The notes under the pieces: generated by a model
Seen by the model: only the letters and a program-made list of their open reading frames with translations
Told to the model about the DNA's origin: nothing
The model's database searches: none
Translations under genes and position numbers: made by a program
Assembly (NCBI RefSeq): GCF_010731535.1
Contig: NZ_AP022581.1
Location: forward strand, 2,799,952-2,863,951
Source: Mycobacterium lacus
Lineage (GTDB): Bacteria > Actinomycetota > Actinomycetes > Mycobacteriales > Mycobacteriaceae
Reading direction: 5' to 3'
Length of the DNA stretch: 64,000 bases
Shown here: positions 38,892 through 48,239 of the stretch, one piece after another
Layout: each line of letters begins with the position of its first letter
How positions within the stretch are numbered: the first letter of the stretch is position 1

Positions 38892-40058
38892 TTACCCCGG
38901 CACAGCGAGCGCTTCGTGGCACACTCGCACCGGATCTGCAACCCCGGCAAGGCTGGCGGCGGCCTTCTTCGCGGCCTCGCGGTATCTCGGCGACGACAAC
39001 ACCTCACCGACCGCGGCCACCAGCGCCTCGGCGGTCAACGGCCGAATCAGCCGGGCGCTACCCTGGCGCACGACCCGATTGGCCATCTCCCACTGATCTC
39101 CGCCGCCGGGCACCACCACCAACGGCACCCCCGCCAGCAACGTCTTGGCAACCATCCCGTGACCGCCTCCGCAGACCACCAGGTCGGCGTGCGTCAGCAG
39201 CTCGTCCTGCCGTCCCAGCCCCGCCGCCGCCCACGCCGGCAGTGCCAGGTCCGGACCCTCCAGCCGCGAGACCACCAACCGCGATCCCGGTGGCAGGGTG
39301 TCGCCCGGCCGCAGGCATTGCAGCGTGAGTTGAACCAATCCGATGGTCCCGGTCATTGCGGTGGACGGCGCGACCACCACCACCGGCCCGGAGCCTTCCG
39401 GGATCGCCAGCACCCGATCGGTCGGCTCGAAATGCAACGGGCCCACCACGACGGCCTCGGCCGGCCAATCGGGACGGGGCACCTCGAGCGCGGGCAGGGT
39501 GGCGATCAGCCGCCGTAAGGGCCCGGGGTCGCGCGCCGGCAGGCCAATCTCGACCCGCACGGCCGCGCGCTGTCGCAGTCCCGCACGCCATGATCGCGCC
39601 GTCAACGCCCGCATCACGGCATCCCTCAGCCGACCGCGGACACCGGTGCCCGGCGCCAGCCCGCTGCCGATCGGCGGCAGCCCCTTGGACGGCAGGTACA
39701 GCGGATGCGGGTTGAGCTCGATCCACGGGATCCCCAGCAGCTCGGCGGCCATGCCACCGCACGCAGTGATGACGTCGGACACCACCAGATCGGGGGCCAA
39801 CTCACGCAGGGCCGGCACGTTGAGCACGGCCATCCCCGCCGCCCGGCGATGGATCCTGGCCCCGGCGTCGACGTCGTCGTCGATAGCCGCGAGCCCTTCC
39901 AGCTCCACGGCATCGATCCCGGCGGCGCGGGCGGCGTCCAGCCATTCCACCCCGGTGAAAAGAGTGGGCGCGTCGCCCGCCTCGCGGAAACGTTGACACA
40001 GCGCGATCGCGGGAAACGAGTGCCCGGGATCCGGCCCGGCGACCACGGCGACACGCAT
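38892..40058 (-). CDS. Glycosyltransferase, MGT/UGT-like
   Basis: A 388-residue GT1-type glycosyltransferase, the same length as Rv2739c. The N-terminus MRVAVVAGPDPGHSFPAIAL is a Rossmann nucleotide-binding start. The C-terminal nucleotide-sugar motif is ADLVVCGGGHGMVAKTLLAG followed by PLVVVPGGGDQWEMANRV, resembling the GG-H-G...P...DQ...A pattern of macrolide and sterol glycosyltransferases. The acceptor is unknown. It is divergent from ephG by 43 bp. Confidence 0.88.
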   Translation of the reverse strand: MRVAVVAGPDPGHSFPAIALCQRFREAGDAPTLFTGVEWLDAARAAGIDAVELEGLAAIDDDVDAGARIHRRAAGMAVLNVPALRELAPDLVVSDVITACGGMAAELLGIPWIELNPHPLYLPSKGLPPIGSGLAPGTGVRGRLRDAVMRALTARSWRAGLRQRAAVRVEIGLPARDPGPLRRLIATLPALEVPRPDWPAEAVVVGPLHFEPTDRVLAIPEGSGPVVVVAPSTAMTGTIGLVQLTLQCLRPGDTLPPGSRLVVSRLEGPDLALPAWAAAGLGRQDELLTHADLVVCGGGHGMVAKTLLAGVPLVVVPGGGDQWEMANRVVRQGSARLIRPLTAEALVAAVGEVLSSPRYREAAKKAAASLAGVADPVRVCHEALAVPG

Positions 40059-40101
40059 CCGCCTTACCCTCCCACACTGCCCCGGCCGTACGCTGGCAAC
40101 C

Positions 40102-40533
40102 ATGACCGAGCAGACCGGGGTAGCCACCGACAACATCCGCACGGTCGAGGGTTTCCTGAACGCCCTGCAGGACGAGGATTTCGAAACCGTCGACGCGGCA
40201 CTGGACGACGACCTCGTCTACGAAAACGTCGGATTTTCGCGGATCCGTGGCGGTCGCCGAACGGTGAAGCTGCTGCGCAAGATGCAAGGCCGCATCGGGT
40301 TCGAGGTGAAGATTCATCGCGTCGCCGCCGATGGCGCAGCAGTGCTCACCGAACGCACCGACGCGCTGATCGTGGGCCCGCTGCGGATACAGTTCTGGGC
40401 ATGCGGCATCTTCGAGGTGCACAACGGCCGGATCACCCTGTGGCGCGATTACGTCGATACCTACGACATGCTCAAGGGGCTCTTGCGCGGACTGGCCGGC
40501 GTGGTGTTCCCGTCATTGCGGGCAACGCTGTAG
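40102..40533 (+). CDS. ephG: Limonene-1,2-epoxide hydrolase family protein EphG
   Basis: A 143-residue protein of the LEH/SnoaL fold (Rv2740 position). The family catalytic Asp-Arg-Asp arrangement fits TERTDAL near residues 91-97 and WRDYVDTYDM near 114-123, with Tyr and Asn of VYENVGF near 39-45. The M. tuberculosis EphG hydrolyses bulky lipophilic epoxides such as cholesterol epoxide. The DUF5313 gene starts 4 bp after the stop, forming a two-gene operon. Confidence 0.9.
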   Translation: MTEQTGVATDNIRTVEGFLNALQDEDFETVDAALDDDLVYENVGFSRIRGGRRTVKLLRKMQGRIGFEVKIHRVAADGAAVLTERTDALIVGPLRIQFWACGIFEVHNGRITLWRDYVDTYDMLKGLLRGLAGVVFPSLRATL

Positions 40534-40537
40534 ACAG

Positions 40538-40936
40538 ATGAGCGAGGCCAAGGTCCGCACCAAACCGACTGCGCTGCAGTACATTCGCTACTGCTACGGC
40601 AGGCGATTGCCGGACTCGATGCGCGATTGGGTCCGCAACGACCTGGCGGGAAAGGGCGCGGCCGCCCGGATGATGATCCGTGTCGCGGTTCCAGCCGTGC
40701 TGGTGCTCGCCCCGTTCTGGTTGATCCCGACGACGCTGGACGTCCACCTGAGCATGACGCTGCCGATTCTCATCCCGTTCGTCTACTTCTCGCATGCGCT
40801 CAACAAGGTTTGGCGCCGGCACATGCTGCGCGTACACGACCTGGACCCCGAGCTCGTCGACGAACGTGCGCGTCGACGCGACGCCCATGTCCACCAGGCG
40901 TACATCGAACGCTATGGCCCCCGGCCGCCCGATTAG
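40538..40936 (+). CDS. DUF5313 family membrane protein
   Basis: A 132-residue protein with ALQYIRYCYGRRLPDSMRDWV near residues 12-32, two hydrophobic segments at about 47-65 and 69-86, and a basic C-terminal tail (RRHMLRVHDLDPE). This layout is typical of the mycobacterial DUF5313 family. It begins 4 bp after ephG and converges on pspM with 12 bp between stops. In M. tuberculosis a PE_PGRS gene is annotated near this point, from memory. Function unknown. Confidence 0.83.
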   Translation: MSEAKVRTKPTALQYIRYCYGRRLPDSMRDWVRNDLAGKGAAARMMIRVAVPAVLVLAPFWLIPTTLDVHLSMTLPILIPFVYFSHALNKVWRRHMLRVHDLDPELVDERARRRDAHVHQAYIERYGPRPPD

Positions 40937-40948
40937 CGGCTCGACAAA

Positions 40949-41761
40949 TTAGCGGGGTAATCCGCCGAGTTCGTCGAACGCCTGCGCCCACCCGACCAGA
41001 CGATCGGTAGCGCCAACCAGTTCGTCTCGGTAACGCTGTTGCGAACCGGCTTCCCCTGCGCCCCCGCCGTTGGCCGACGAAACCAATTGCGCTGCGGCGG
41101 TAACCATTTCGTTGTACTGCCGGACCCCGGTGCTCAACTGTGCGGTGAACGCATTGATGGTCGGCACCAGATACTCGCGTGACGATTCGGAGTGCTGAGC
41201 CGCCCGCTCCATCGACGCCACCTCGGCGGCGGTGGCCGCCATCGCCGCCGACGTCTGGTTGGCCGCGGCCGTCAAGTCGCGTATTTCGGATGCCGGCAAC
41301 AAGGCGCCACGCTCGATCACGCCGAGCAGCGAGAAGAATCCGCGTTCCGAGGCGCCCAGCGCGGACATCGCGGGCCGCGCCGCCGAACCCGGTGGGGGCA
41401 GCCGACGCGTGCTGACCGGCCGCTGCGCCGGCAGCGGCTCCGAACGCAGCCAGTAGTAGCGAAACAACAACAGCGTCGCGGGAATCGCCTGGACGACGGA
41501 GATCGCGCCGGTGATCTGCAGCAGCAGCGTGAACCAGCCCCACGCGGCCAGCACCGCCGTCACCACTGCCCAGAACAGGCACCCGGCAGCAAATATCAGA
41601 CCCCACCGCAGCGCCCGCCGACGACGACGCAGCAATCGTGCCCGCGGATCGGTCGCGGCGCTGATCTTCTGGGCGAGCAGGTCGGACACGTCAGCGAGGG
41701 CGTCACATCCCCGCTGCAGTAGCGAACGCCACTGCCCGCGCTGATGCGACTTCACCGCCAT
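40949..41761 (-). CDS. pspM: Phage-shock membrane partner PspM
   Basis: A 270-residue protein, the same length as Rv2743c. A basic N-terminus (RARLLRRRRRALRWG) precedes two close membrane segments at about 52-72 and 77-98, followed by a Pro-rich stretch and a helical Ala/Ser-rich domain (AAANQTSAAMAATAAEVASM). In mycobacteria PspM binds PspA at the membrane as part of the envelope-stress Psp system. Its start is 8 bp after the pspA stop. A GC-frame overlap gives an Arg-rich alternative ORF here, which I treat as spurious. Confidence 0.86.
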   Translation of the reverse strand: MAVKSHQRGQWRSLLQRGCDALADVSDLLAQKISAATDPRARLLRRRRRALRWGLIFAAGCLFWAVVTAVLAAWGWFTLLLQITGAISVVQAIPATLLLFRYYWLRSEPLPAQRPVSTRRLPPPGSAARPAMSALGASERGFFSLLGVIERGALLPASEIRDLTAAANQTSAAMAATAAEVASMERAAQHSESSREYLVPTINAFTAQLSTGVRQYNEMVTAAAQLVSSANGGGAGEAGSQQRYRDELVGATDRLVGWAQAFDELGGLPR

Positions 41762-41769
41762 CTGAAGCC

Positions 41770-42600
41770 CTACTGGCCGAACGGCTTCTCGGCAACCCCG
41801 CCGGTCTCGGTGGCCGGCGCGGCCGCGGGAGTGGCCGGCGTGGCCGCGGGAGTGGCCGCACCTCCGGCGGGCAGAGCTTCGCCGCGCATCGACGCGCGGA
41901 TCTGCTCCAGCCGGGAATGACCGGCCATCTGCACACCGGCCTGCTGGACCTCGAGCATGCGGCCCTGCACCGAGCTCTGCGCCAGTTCGGCCGAACCGAG
42001 CGCGTTGGCGTAGCGACGTTCGATCTTGTCGCGCACCTCGTCGAGCGTCGGCGTGTTGCCGGGAGCAGCGAGCTCACTCATCGACCGCAGTGACGCGCTG
42101 ACCTGCTCCTGCATCTTGGCCTGCTCGAGCTGGCTGAGCAGCTTGGTGCGCTCGGCGATCTTCTGCTGCAGCACCATCGCGTTCTGTTCGACGGCCTTCT
42201 TGGCCTGAGCCGCCGCGGACAGCGCCTGGTCGTGCAACGCCTTGAGGTCTTCGACGCTCTGCTCGGCGGTGACCAGCTGGGCGGCGAATGCCTCGGCGGC
42301 GTTGTTGTACTCGGTCGCCTTGGCGGCGTCTCCGGCGGCGGTGGCCTGGTCGACCAAGGTCAACGCCTGACGCACGTTGACCTGCAGCTTTTCGATGTCC
42401 GCCAGCTGGCGGTTGAGCCGCATCTCCAGCTGGCGCTGGTTGCCGATCACTTGCGCGGCCTGTTGGGTCAGCGCCTGATGGGTGCGCTGTGCTTCCTCGA
42501 TGGCCTGCTGGATCTGCACTTTGGGATCGGCGTGCTCGTCGATCTTCGAGCTGAACAGCGCCATGAGGTACTTCCACGCCTTGACGAACGGATTGGCCAT
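41770..42600 (-). CDS. pspA: Phage shock protein A (35-kDa antigen)
   Basis: A 276-residue PspA/IM30 (ESCRT-III-like) protein, Rv2744c. The N-terminal amphipathic helix [20 protein letters not shown] is followed by long coiled coils ([40 protein letters not shown]) and a low-complexity Ala/Pro tail (about 245-268) with ATPA-type repeats. It binds stressed membranes and, in M. tuberculosis, restrains ClgR. It sits between clgR and pspM in the same operon. Confidence 0.94.
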   Translation of the reverse strand: MANPFVKAWKYLMALFSSKIDEHADPKVQIQQAIEEAQRTHQALTQQAAQVIGNQRQLEMRLNRQLADIEKLQVNVRQALTLVDQATAAGDAAKATEYNNAAEAFAAQLVTAEQSVEDLKALHDQALSAAAQAKKAVEQNAMVLQQKIAERTKLLSQLEQAKMQEQVSASLRSMSELAAPGNTPTLDEVRDKIERRYANALGSAELAQSSVQGRMLEVQQAGVQMAGHSRLEQIRASMRGEALPAGGAATPAATPATPAAAPATETGGVAEKPFGQ

Positions 42601-42731
42601 GAGTTAGCTCCGCCTTCGTTTCTCGTATGCGCCGATGGCTCAGCACTTACCCTGCCGCTCAATTTATCGGGTCAGAGCCGATCCCCCCACCCGTGGTGCG
42701 CTTCTCGTTCACACCCACTGCCCGATAGCGC

Positions 42732-43070
42732 TCATGCCACCGCCAACGACGCCACCGGGCGAATGACGACTTTGGTGCTGGCATCGATGGTGGCACCGCT
42801 GGCTACGTTGGCCGGAGCCGTGGGCGCCGCGCGCTCCTCGCGCGCCATCCGCTCGCCGGCATCGGTGAGCACCGTCGACAACGGAACCGCCAACGCGTCG
42901 CAGATCGCGTTGAGCAGCTCGCTGGAAGGCTCCTTGCGGCCACGCTCGACCTCCGACAGATACCCGAGGCTCACCCGCGCCGAATCGGACACCTCGCGCA
43001 GCGTCCGGCCTTGCGAAGTCCGGGCCTGGCGCAGTACGTCGCCTATGACCTCGCGCACCAATGACGCCAT
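42732..43070 (-). CDS. clgR: Transcription regulator ClgR
   Basis: A 112-residue XRE-type helix-turn-helix activator, the same length as Rv2745c. The HTH is near residues 9-60 ([26 protein letters not shown]). It activates clp protease genes and the psp operon. The C-terminus ends ...RPVASLAVA; the small hydrophobic Ala-Val-Ala tail resembles degrons used by ClpP1P2, and ClgR is a known Clp substrate. Start [14 protein letters not shown] at 43070. pgsA3 lies 111 bp upstream on the same strand. Confidence 0.94.
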   Translation of the reverse strand: MASLVREVIGDVLRQARTSQGRTLREVSDSARVSLGYLSEVERGRKEPSSELLNAICDALAVPLSTVLTDAGERMAREERAAPTAPANVASGATIDASTKVVIRPVASLAVA

Positions 43071-43181
43071 CGTGCTCTCCTCGTTCGATCGGGGTCCGCC
43101 CCAGCCTGCTCGGCACCTACTCCGCAATGATCATTAGGTTGAACGCCGGCGCCGGTGCCGGGGTTCCCGTCCGGTCCGCTA

Positions 43182-43802
43182 TCAGCCGGTCGTCCGGCGA
43201 ATTTCCCTGACGGTCGATGCGACGTAGTCGAGACCGGTCACCACCGTGAGCACGATCGCGGCGGCCATGACAACCTCTGCCGCCACGCGCAGCGGACCCG
43301 GAAGCGGCAACACGAACAGCCCGATCGCCACCGCCTGCACCACGGTCTTGAGCTTGCCTCCCCAGCTGGCCGGAATGACACCGCGGCGAATCACAGCCAA
43401 CCGCAACACGGTCACCCCGAGCTCGCGAGTCATGATCAGCGCCGTCACCCACCACGGCAAGTCACCAAGCATCGACAGGCCGACCAGCGCCGACCCAATC
43501 AGCGCTTTGTCCGCGATGGGGTCGACAAATGCACCGAATTCGGTTGCCATACCGTAGTTGCGCGCCAACAGGCCGTCGAACCGATCGGTAATGCAGGCAA
43601 CCGCAAATATCGCCCAAGCCACGACGCGGGCCGTCCAGTGGTGACCGCCCCCATAGAACAAGGCGAGTAAGAAAATCGGGACCATCAGCAGCCGCGACAG
43701 CGTCAGGATATTGGCGAGGTTGGCGATGCGGGCGCGGCTGGTCAATTGACCGGTTTCAGCCTGCCCCGACACGGCAACAGAATAACGGGTTGACCAGCTC
43801 AT
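43182..43802 (-). CDS. pgsA3: CDP-alcohol phosphatidyltransferase PgsA3
   Basis: A 206-residue membrane enzyme with five to six hydrophobic segments. The CDP-alcohol phosphatidyltransferase signature DG-x2-AR-x8-G-x3-D-x3-D is complete: DGLLARNYGMATEFGAFVDP followed by IADK, near residues 68-90. It makes phosphatidylglycerophosphate, or a related polar head group, from CDP-diacylglycerol (Rv2746c position). ATG 43802 (MSWSTRYSVAVSG) is used; the longer frame overlaps argA. It is followed by clgR, linking phospholipid synthesis to the membrane-stress operon. Confidence 0.9.
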   Translation of the reverse strand: MSWSTRYSVAVSGQAETGQLTSRARIANLANILTLSRLLMVPIFLLALFYGGGHHWTARVVAWAIFAVACITDRFDGLLARNYGMATEFGAFVDPIADKALIGSALVGLSMLGDLPWWVTALIMTRELGVTVLRLAVIRRGVIPASWGGKLKTVVQAVAIGLFVLPLPGPLRVAAEVVMAAAIVLTVVTGLDYVASTVREIRRTTG

Positions 43803-43831
43803 GCGATCCCTGATGTCGATACTGTTCACCC

Positions 43832-44356
43832 GTGAGCGAGAGTCCACGGGATTACCGGCCGATAATCCGGCGCGCGCGCACATCTGATGTGCCCGCGATC
43901 AAACAACTCGTCGACACCTATGCGGGAAAGATCCTGCTGGAAAAGAATCTCGTGACGCTCTACGAGGCAGTCCAGGAATTCTGGGTGGCAGAACACCCCG
44001 AGATTCCGGGCAAAGTGGTCGGTTGCGGTGCTTTGCACGTGTTGTGGTCGGACCTCGGCGAAATCCGCACCGTGGCAGTCGACCCCGCGATGACCGGCCA
44101 CGGTATCGGCCATGCCATCGTCGATCGGCTTCTCGAACTCGCTCGGGACCTGCAGCTGGAGCGACTCTTCGTGTTGACGTTCGAGACGGAGTTCTTCGGC
44201 CAGCACGGGTTCACCGAGATCGAGGGCACACCGGTCACCGCCGAGGTGTTCGAGGAGATGTGCCGTTCCTATGACATCGGGGTGGCCGAATTCCTCGATC
44301 TGAGCTATGTCAAGCCGAACATCCTCGGCAACTCCCGGATGCTGCTGGTCCTCTAG
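43832..44356 (+). CDS. argA: Amino-acid N-acetyltransferase ArgA (NAGS)
   Basis: A 174-residue single-domain GNAT acetyltransferase, the same length as Rv2747. The acetyl-CoA motif is VAVDPAMTGHGIGHAIVDRLL near residues 81-101, and FVLTFETEFFGQHGFTEIEG lies near 113-132. It makes N-acetylglutamate for arginine synthesis, without the kinase-like domain of classical NAGS. It starts with GTG at 43832 and is divergent from pgsA3 by 29 bp. A long hairpin separates it from convergent ftsK. Confidence 0.92.
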   Translation: MSESPRDYRPIIRRARTSDVPAIKQLVDTYAGKILLEKNLVTLYEAVQEFWVAEHPEIPGKVVGCGALHVLWSDLGEIRTVAVDPAMTGHGIGHAIVDRLLELARDLQLERLFVLTFETEFFGQHGFTEIEGTPVTAEVFEEMCRSYDIGVAEFLDLSYVKPNILGNSRMLLVL

Positions 44357-44361
44357 TGCGG

Positions 44362-44419
44362 CGAGCAGTCGCAAAAGCCCACGACACGCCGAGGATTTGG
44401 GCGCTTTTGCGTCTGCTCG
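44362..44419. terminator. Bidirectional terminator-like hairpin between argA and ftsK
   Basis: CGAGCAGTCGCAAAAGCCC pairs with GGGCGCTTTTGCGTCTGCTCG across about 20 bp of loop, with one mismatch and a one-base bulge. It lies between two convergent genes. The same core GAGCAGTCGCAAAAGCCC recurs in the hairpin at 59893-59945. Confidence 0.72.
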
Positions 44420-44422
44420 GCG

Positions 44423-46939
44423 CTATTTGCCCTCGTTGTCGGAGCCGCCGAGGCCCCGGATCGCAGCCAGCGTCGCCGCCAGCTCATCGGGCTTGACGAG
44501 CACCTCCCGCGCCTTGGAACCTTCGCTGGGCCCGACGATGCCGCGAGTCTCCATCAAATCCATCAACCGCCCCGCTTTGGCGAAGCCCACGCGGAGCTTG
44601 CGCTGCAGCATCGAGGTGGAACCAAACTGGCTGGACACCACCAGCTCCACGGCCTGCAAGAAAACGTCCATGTCGTCGCCGATGTCCGGGTCGACGTCGG
44701 CGCGCTCGCCGGTGGGCTTGGCGGTGGTGACGCCCTCGGTGTATTCGGGTTCGGCCTGCTCCTTGCAGGCGCTGACGACGGCGTGGATCTCCTCGTCGGT
44801 GATGAACGCGCCCTGCAGCCGGATGGGTTTGCTCGTGCCCATCGGCAGGAACAGGCCGTCGCCCATCCCGATCAGCTTCTCGGCGCCCGCCTGGTCCAGG
44901 ATCACCCGGCTGTCGGTGAGCGACGACGTCGCAAAGGCAAGCCGGGAGGGCACGTTGGTTTTGATCAGGCCCGTGACCACGTCGACCGACGGGCGCTGGG
45001 TGGCCAACACCAGGTGGATGCCGGCCGCGCGGGCCTTTTGGGTGATCCGCACGATGGCGTCCTCGACGTCGCGCGGCGCGGTCATCATGAGGTCGGCCAG
45101 CTCGTCGACGATCGCAACCACATAGGGATAGGGCCGGTACTCGCGCTGGCTGCCCAGTGGCGCCGTGATGGCGCCGGATCGCACATGAGCGTTGAAGTCA
45201 TCGATGTGGCGCACCCGGGATGCCTGCATGTCCTGGTAGCGCTGCTCCATCTCGTCGACCAGCCAGGCTAGCGCGGCCGCCGCCTTCTTCGGCTGGGTGA
45301 TGATCGGAGTGATCAGATGCGGAATGCCTTCGTACGGCGTCAGTTCCACCATCTTCGGATCGATCAGGATCATCCTGACCTCTTCCGGGGTGGCCCGGGT
45401 CAACAGCGAAATCAACATAGAGTTGACGAAGCTGGACTTGCCCGATCCGGTCGAGCCGGCGACCAGTAGGTGCGGCATCTTGGCCAGGTTGGCCGAGATG
45501 AAGTCGCCTTCGATGTCCTTGCCCAGCCCGATCACCAGCGGATGGTGGTCCCTGCGGGTCGACGGCGCGGTGAGCACGTCGGCCAACCGCACCATCTCGC
45601 GGTCGGTGTTGGGAACTTCGATGCCGACGGCGGACTTGCCGGGGATCGGGGCCAGCATCCGGACACTCTCGGTGGCCACCGCGTAGGCGATGTTCTTCTG
45701 CAGCGCGGTGATCTTCTCCACCTTGACGCCGGGCCCGAGCTCGACCTCGTAGCGGGTGACGGTGGGGCCTCGGGTGCAGCCGGTGACGGCCGCGTCGACC
45801 TTGAACTGGGTGAGCACCTCGCCGATGGCGCCGGCCATGTGGTTGTTGGCCGCGCTGCGTTTCTTGGGCGGGTCGCCCGCCACCAGCAAGTCCAGCGACG
45901 GCAGTGCGTAGGGACCTTCGATGACCCGGTCGAGGACTTCGGTGCCCTTACGTGAACGGCGGCGGGAACGCGCGACGGCGGGTTCGGGAATGGTCGGCGT
46001 GTCGTCCCCAACATCCAGCGATTGCGCGGACGGCCACGCCCGCGGGTCATCGTCCACGGCCTCGTCGTAGTAGCCGTCGGAAAAATCCTCACACGCGACT
46101 TCCACGGTGTCCGCTTCGTCGCCCACGAAGTCCTGACAGTCCCGGCAGTCGTCGTCGTATTCGCGCTGGAATATCCGGGTGCCGAACATGCCAAACACCG
46201 CATCGGGCACCTCCCGGATCGTGATCCCGGTCAGCAGCAGCAGCCCGAACAGCGCACCGATGAACAGCAGCGGCGCCGCGATCCAGGCCGTCAACCCGTC
46301 CGAGAGTGGTCCACCGATGGCGTAACCCACGAAGCCTGCGGCAGCCCGCCGCACTCCTGGGTCGTCGGGCGAACCCGCCCACAGGTGGCACAGGCCGAGA
46401 ATCGACAGGCCAATCAAGCTCGAGCCAAGGATCAGCCGGGGCCGCGCGTCGGGATTGGGCGGGGTGCGCATCAGCACCACCGCCGCGGCGGCGGTGGCCA
46501 CCGGAAGCACGATGACGGCCGAGCCGATGAATGTCCGCAGGATCGTGTCGACCCACGCACCGACCGGCCGGGCGGCGTCGAACCACGAACTCGCCGCGAT
46601 GACGACGGCGACGCCCAGCAGGAACAGCGCGATTCCGTCGCGCCGATGTCCGGGTTCGATGCCGCGGGCTCGTCCGATCGACCGCGCCGCGCCGCCCGCG
46701 CCCTTGGCCGCCATCATCCAGGTGGCGCGCATGGCCCGGCCGCAGGTCAGCCCGGCGGCGACCAACAGGGACCGATCGCGCCGCCTGGCGGGCCTGCTCG
46801 GGCGCTTGACGGGCTGGCGCGCACGCTTTCTGGGCCCCCCGGCCAGCCCAGTTGATCGCCCACCTCGGGATGAACCCCGCGAAGTGGCCTTTGACCTGCT
46901 CGTTCGGGTGCCGGAGCGGGCGACGGTCTTACTAGCCAT
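44423..46939 (-). CDS. ftsK: DNA translocase FtsK
   Basis: An 838-residue FtsK/SpoIIIE translocase. A basic Arg/Ser-rich N-terminus (1-60) precedes four to five membrane segments between about 103 and 240, then an acidic linker with a CRDCQDF patch (265-330). The motor has Walker A AGSTGSGKSS at 494-503 and Walker B VAIVDELADLMM near 607-618. The C-terminal gamma winged helix contains SSQFGSTSMLQRKLRVGFAKAG, which reads KOPS-like sequences. It segregates chromosome ends at division. ATG 46939 (MASKTVARSG) is used; the longer frame upstream is not conserved-looking. Confidence 0.94.
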   Translation of the reverse strand: MASKTVARSGTRTSRSKATSRGSSRGGRSTGLAGGPRKRARQPVKRPSRPARRRDRSLLVAAGLTCGRAMRATWMMAAKGAGGAARSIGRARGIEPGHRRDGIALFLLGVAVVIAASSWFDAARPVGAWVDTILRTFIGSAVIVLPVATAAAAVVLMRTPPNPDARPRLILGSSLIGLSILGLCHLWAGSPDDPGVRRAAAGFVGYAIGGPLSDGLTAWIAAPLLFIGALFGLLLLTGITIREVPDAVFGMFGTRIFQREYDDDCRDCQDFVGDEADTVEVACEDFSDGYYDEAVDDDPRAWPSAQSLDVGDDTPTIPEPAVARSRRRSRKGTEVLDRVIEGPYALPSLDLLVAGDPPKKRSAANNHMAGAIGEVLTQFKVDAAVTGCTRGPTVTRYEVELGPGVKVEKITALQKNIAYAVATESVRMLAPIPGKSAVGIEVPNTDREMVRLADVLTAPSTRRDHHPLVIGLGKDIEGDFISANLAKMPHLLVAGSTGSGKSSFVNSMLISLLTRATPEEVRMILIDPKMVELTPYEGIPHLITPIITQPKKAAAALAWLVDEMEQRYQDMQASRVRHIDDFNAHVRSGAITAPLGSQREYRPYPYVVAIVDELADLMMTAPRDVEDAIVRITQKARAAGIHLVLATQRPSVDVVTGLIKTNVPSRLAFATSSLTDSRVILDQAGAEKLIGMGDGLFLPMGTSKPIRLQGAFITDEEIHAVVSACKEQAEPEYTEGVTTAKPTGERADVDPDIGDDMDVFLQAVELVVSSQFGSTSMLQRKLRVGFAKAGRLMDLMETRGIVGPSEGSKAREVLVKPDELAATLAAIRGLGGSDNEGK

Positions 46940-47103
46940 GCCCGCAAGCCTAATCGCAAATACAACATACGCACCATCCGCCACACTGGTAACGGCGCCT
47001 TGTTCCGCATGCGCTCGCCGCGTTATCTCGGCGCGTGGGTAGTGTGACAAACGGTGACCAAAGTCGCGCCGCGTCACGCCGGATAGTCCCAGGAGGCTCG
47101 AGC

Positions 47104-47418
47104 ATGTCCGTCGTCGTCGTCGCCACGCTGAGTGTCAAGCCCGAATCGGTCGGCACCGTCCGCGACATCCTCACCGCCGCGGTCGAAGAGGTGCACGACG
47201 AGCCGGGCTGCGAGCTGTACTCGCTGCACCAAACGGGCGAGACCTTCGTCTTCATCGAGCAATGGGCCGACGCCGACGCCCTCAAGACCCACAGCGCCGC
47301 ACCGGCGGTCGCCAAGTTGTTCGCGGCGGCCGGCGAGCACCTGGTCGGCCAACCCGACATCAAGATGCTGCAGCCAATTCCCGCCGGAGACTTCAGCAAA
47401 GGGCAGCTCCGTCCTTGA
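47104..47418 (+). CDS. Antibiotic biosynthesis monooxygenase (ABM) family protein
   Basis: A 104-residue dimeric ferredoxin-like-fold protein, the same length as Rv2749. It shows [20 protein letters not shown] at the start, [11 protein letters not shown] near 33-43 and [16 protein letters not shown] near 49-64, typical of ABM/YgiN-type quinol monooxygenases or heme-degrading relatives. AGGAGG at 47091-47096 is a strong ribosome-binding site. The SDR gene starts within its stop codon (TGATG), so the two are translationally coupled. Confidence 0.9.
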   Translation: MSVVVVATLSVKPESVGTVRDILTAAVEEVHDEPGCELYSLHQTGETFVFIEQWADADALKTHSAAPAVAKLFAAAGEHLVGQPDIKMLQPIPAGDFSKGQLRP

Positions 47419-48236
47419 TGGGCCGGCCATTGGCGGGCCGGGTCGCCTTCATCACCGGCGCCGCGCGCGGCCAGGGCCGCGCCTACGCGGTTCGGCTGGC
47501 GACCGACGGCGCCAACGTCATCGCGGTCGACCTGTGCGATCAGATCGCCAGCGTGCCATATCCGTTAGGCACTGCCGACGACCTGGCGGCCACCGTCAAG
47601 CTCGTCGAGGACACCGGTGCCCGAATCGTCGCCAAACGGGCTGACGTCCGCGACCGCGCATCGCTGTCCGCCGCGTTGCAGGCGGGCCTCAACGAGTTCG
47701 GCCGGCTCGACATCGTGATAGCCAATGCCGGTATCGCTCCCATGCAGGCGGGCGGCGACGGCTGGCGCGACGTCATCGACGTCAACCTCACCGGCGTCTA
47801 CCACACGATTGACGTCGCGGTACCGACCATGATCGAGCAGGGTGCCGGCGGGTCGATCGTGCTGATCAGTTCGGCCGCGGGGCTGGCCGGCATCGGCAGC
47901 GCCGATGCCGGCTCCATCGGCTATACCGCTGCCAAGCACGGTCTCGTGGGGCTAATGCGGCTGTACGCCAATCTGCTTGCGCAGCACAACATTCGGGTCA
48001 ACTCAGTGCATCCCTCGGGTGTTGACACACCGATGATCAACAACGAGTTCATCCAGCAGTGGCTTGTCGACATGGTCGCGCAGGGCGCGGCCGCGGGTGC
48101 GGGCAACGCGCTGCCGGTGCAGGTTTTGCCGGCCGACGACATCGCTAACGCGGTGGCGTGGTTGGTGTCCGATCAAGCTCGCTATGTCACCGGCGTCGCC
48201 TTGCCGGTCGACGCGGGCTGCGTGAATAAGCGGTAA
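47418..48236 (+). CDS. Short-chain dehydrogenase, mycofactocin-coupled type
   Basis: A 272-residue SDR, the same length as Rv2750. The cofactor motif is [20 protein letters not shown] near residues 14-33, the NAG motif [10 protein letters not shown] near 99-108, and the catalytic Ser and YTAAKHG follow. An insert after VDLCDQ (residues 41-60) is typical of mycofactocin-associated dehydrogenases, which keep NAD bound and re-oxidise it with mycofactocin. Substrate unknown, probably a lipophilic alcohol. The ATG overlaps the previous stop by one base and a methyltransferase follows 3 bp after its own stop. Confidence 0.88.
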   Translation: MGRPLAGRVAFITGAARGQGRAYAVRLATDGANVIAVDLCDQIASVPYPLGTADDLAATVKLVEDTGARIVAKRADVRDRASLSAALQAGLNEFGRLDIVIANAGIAPMQAGGDGWRDVIDVNLTGVYHTIDVAVPTMIEQGAGGSIVLISSAAGLAGIGSADAGSIGYTAAKHGLVGLMRLYANLLAQHNIRVNSVHPSGVDTPMINNEFIQQWLVDMVAQGAAAGAGNALPVQVLPADDIANAVAWLVSDQARYVTGVALPVDAGCVNKR

Positions 48237-48239
48237 CTG

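Noticed and set aside
40800..41606. Arg-rich 268-residue minus-strand ORF (PspN/Rv2742c-like)
   Set aside because: It overlaps pspM in another frame and lies antisense to the DUF5313 gene; both of those have clear family features, so this frame is treated as a shadow.
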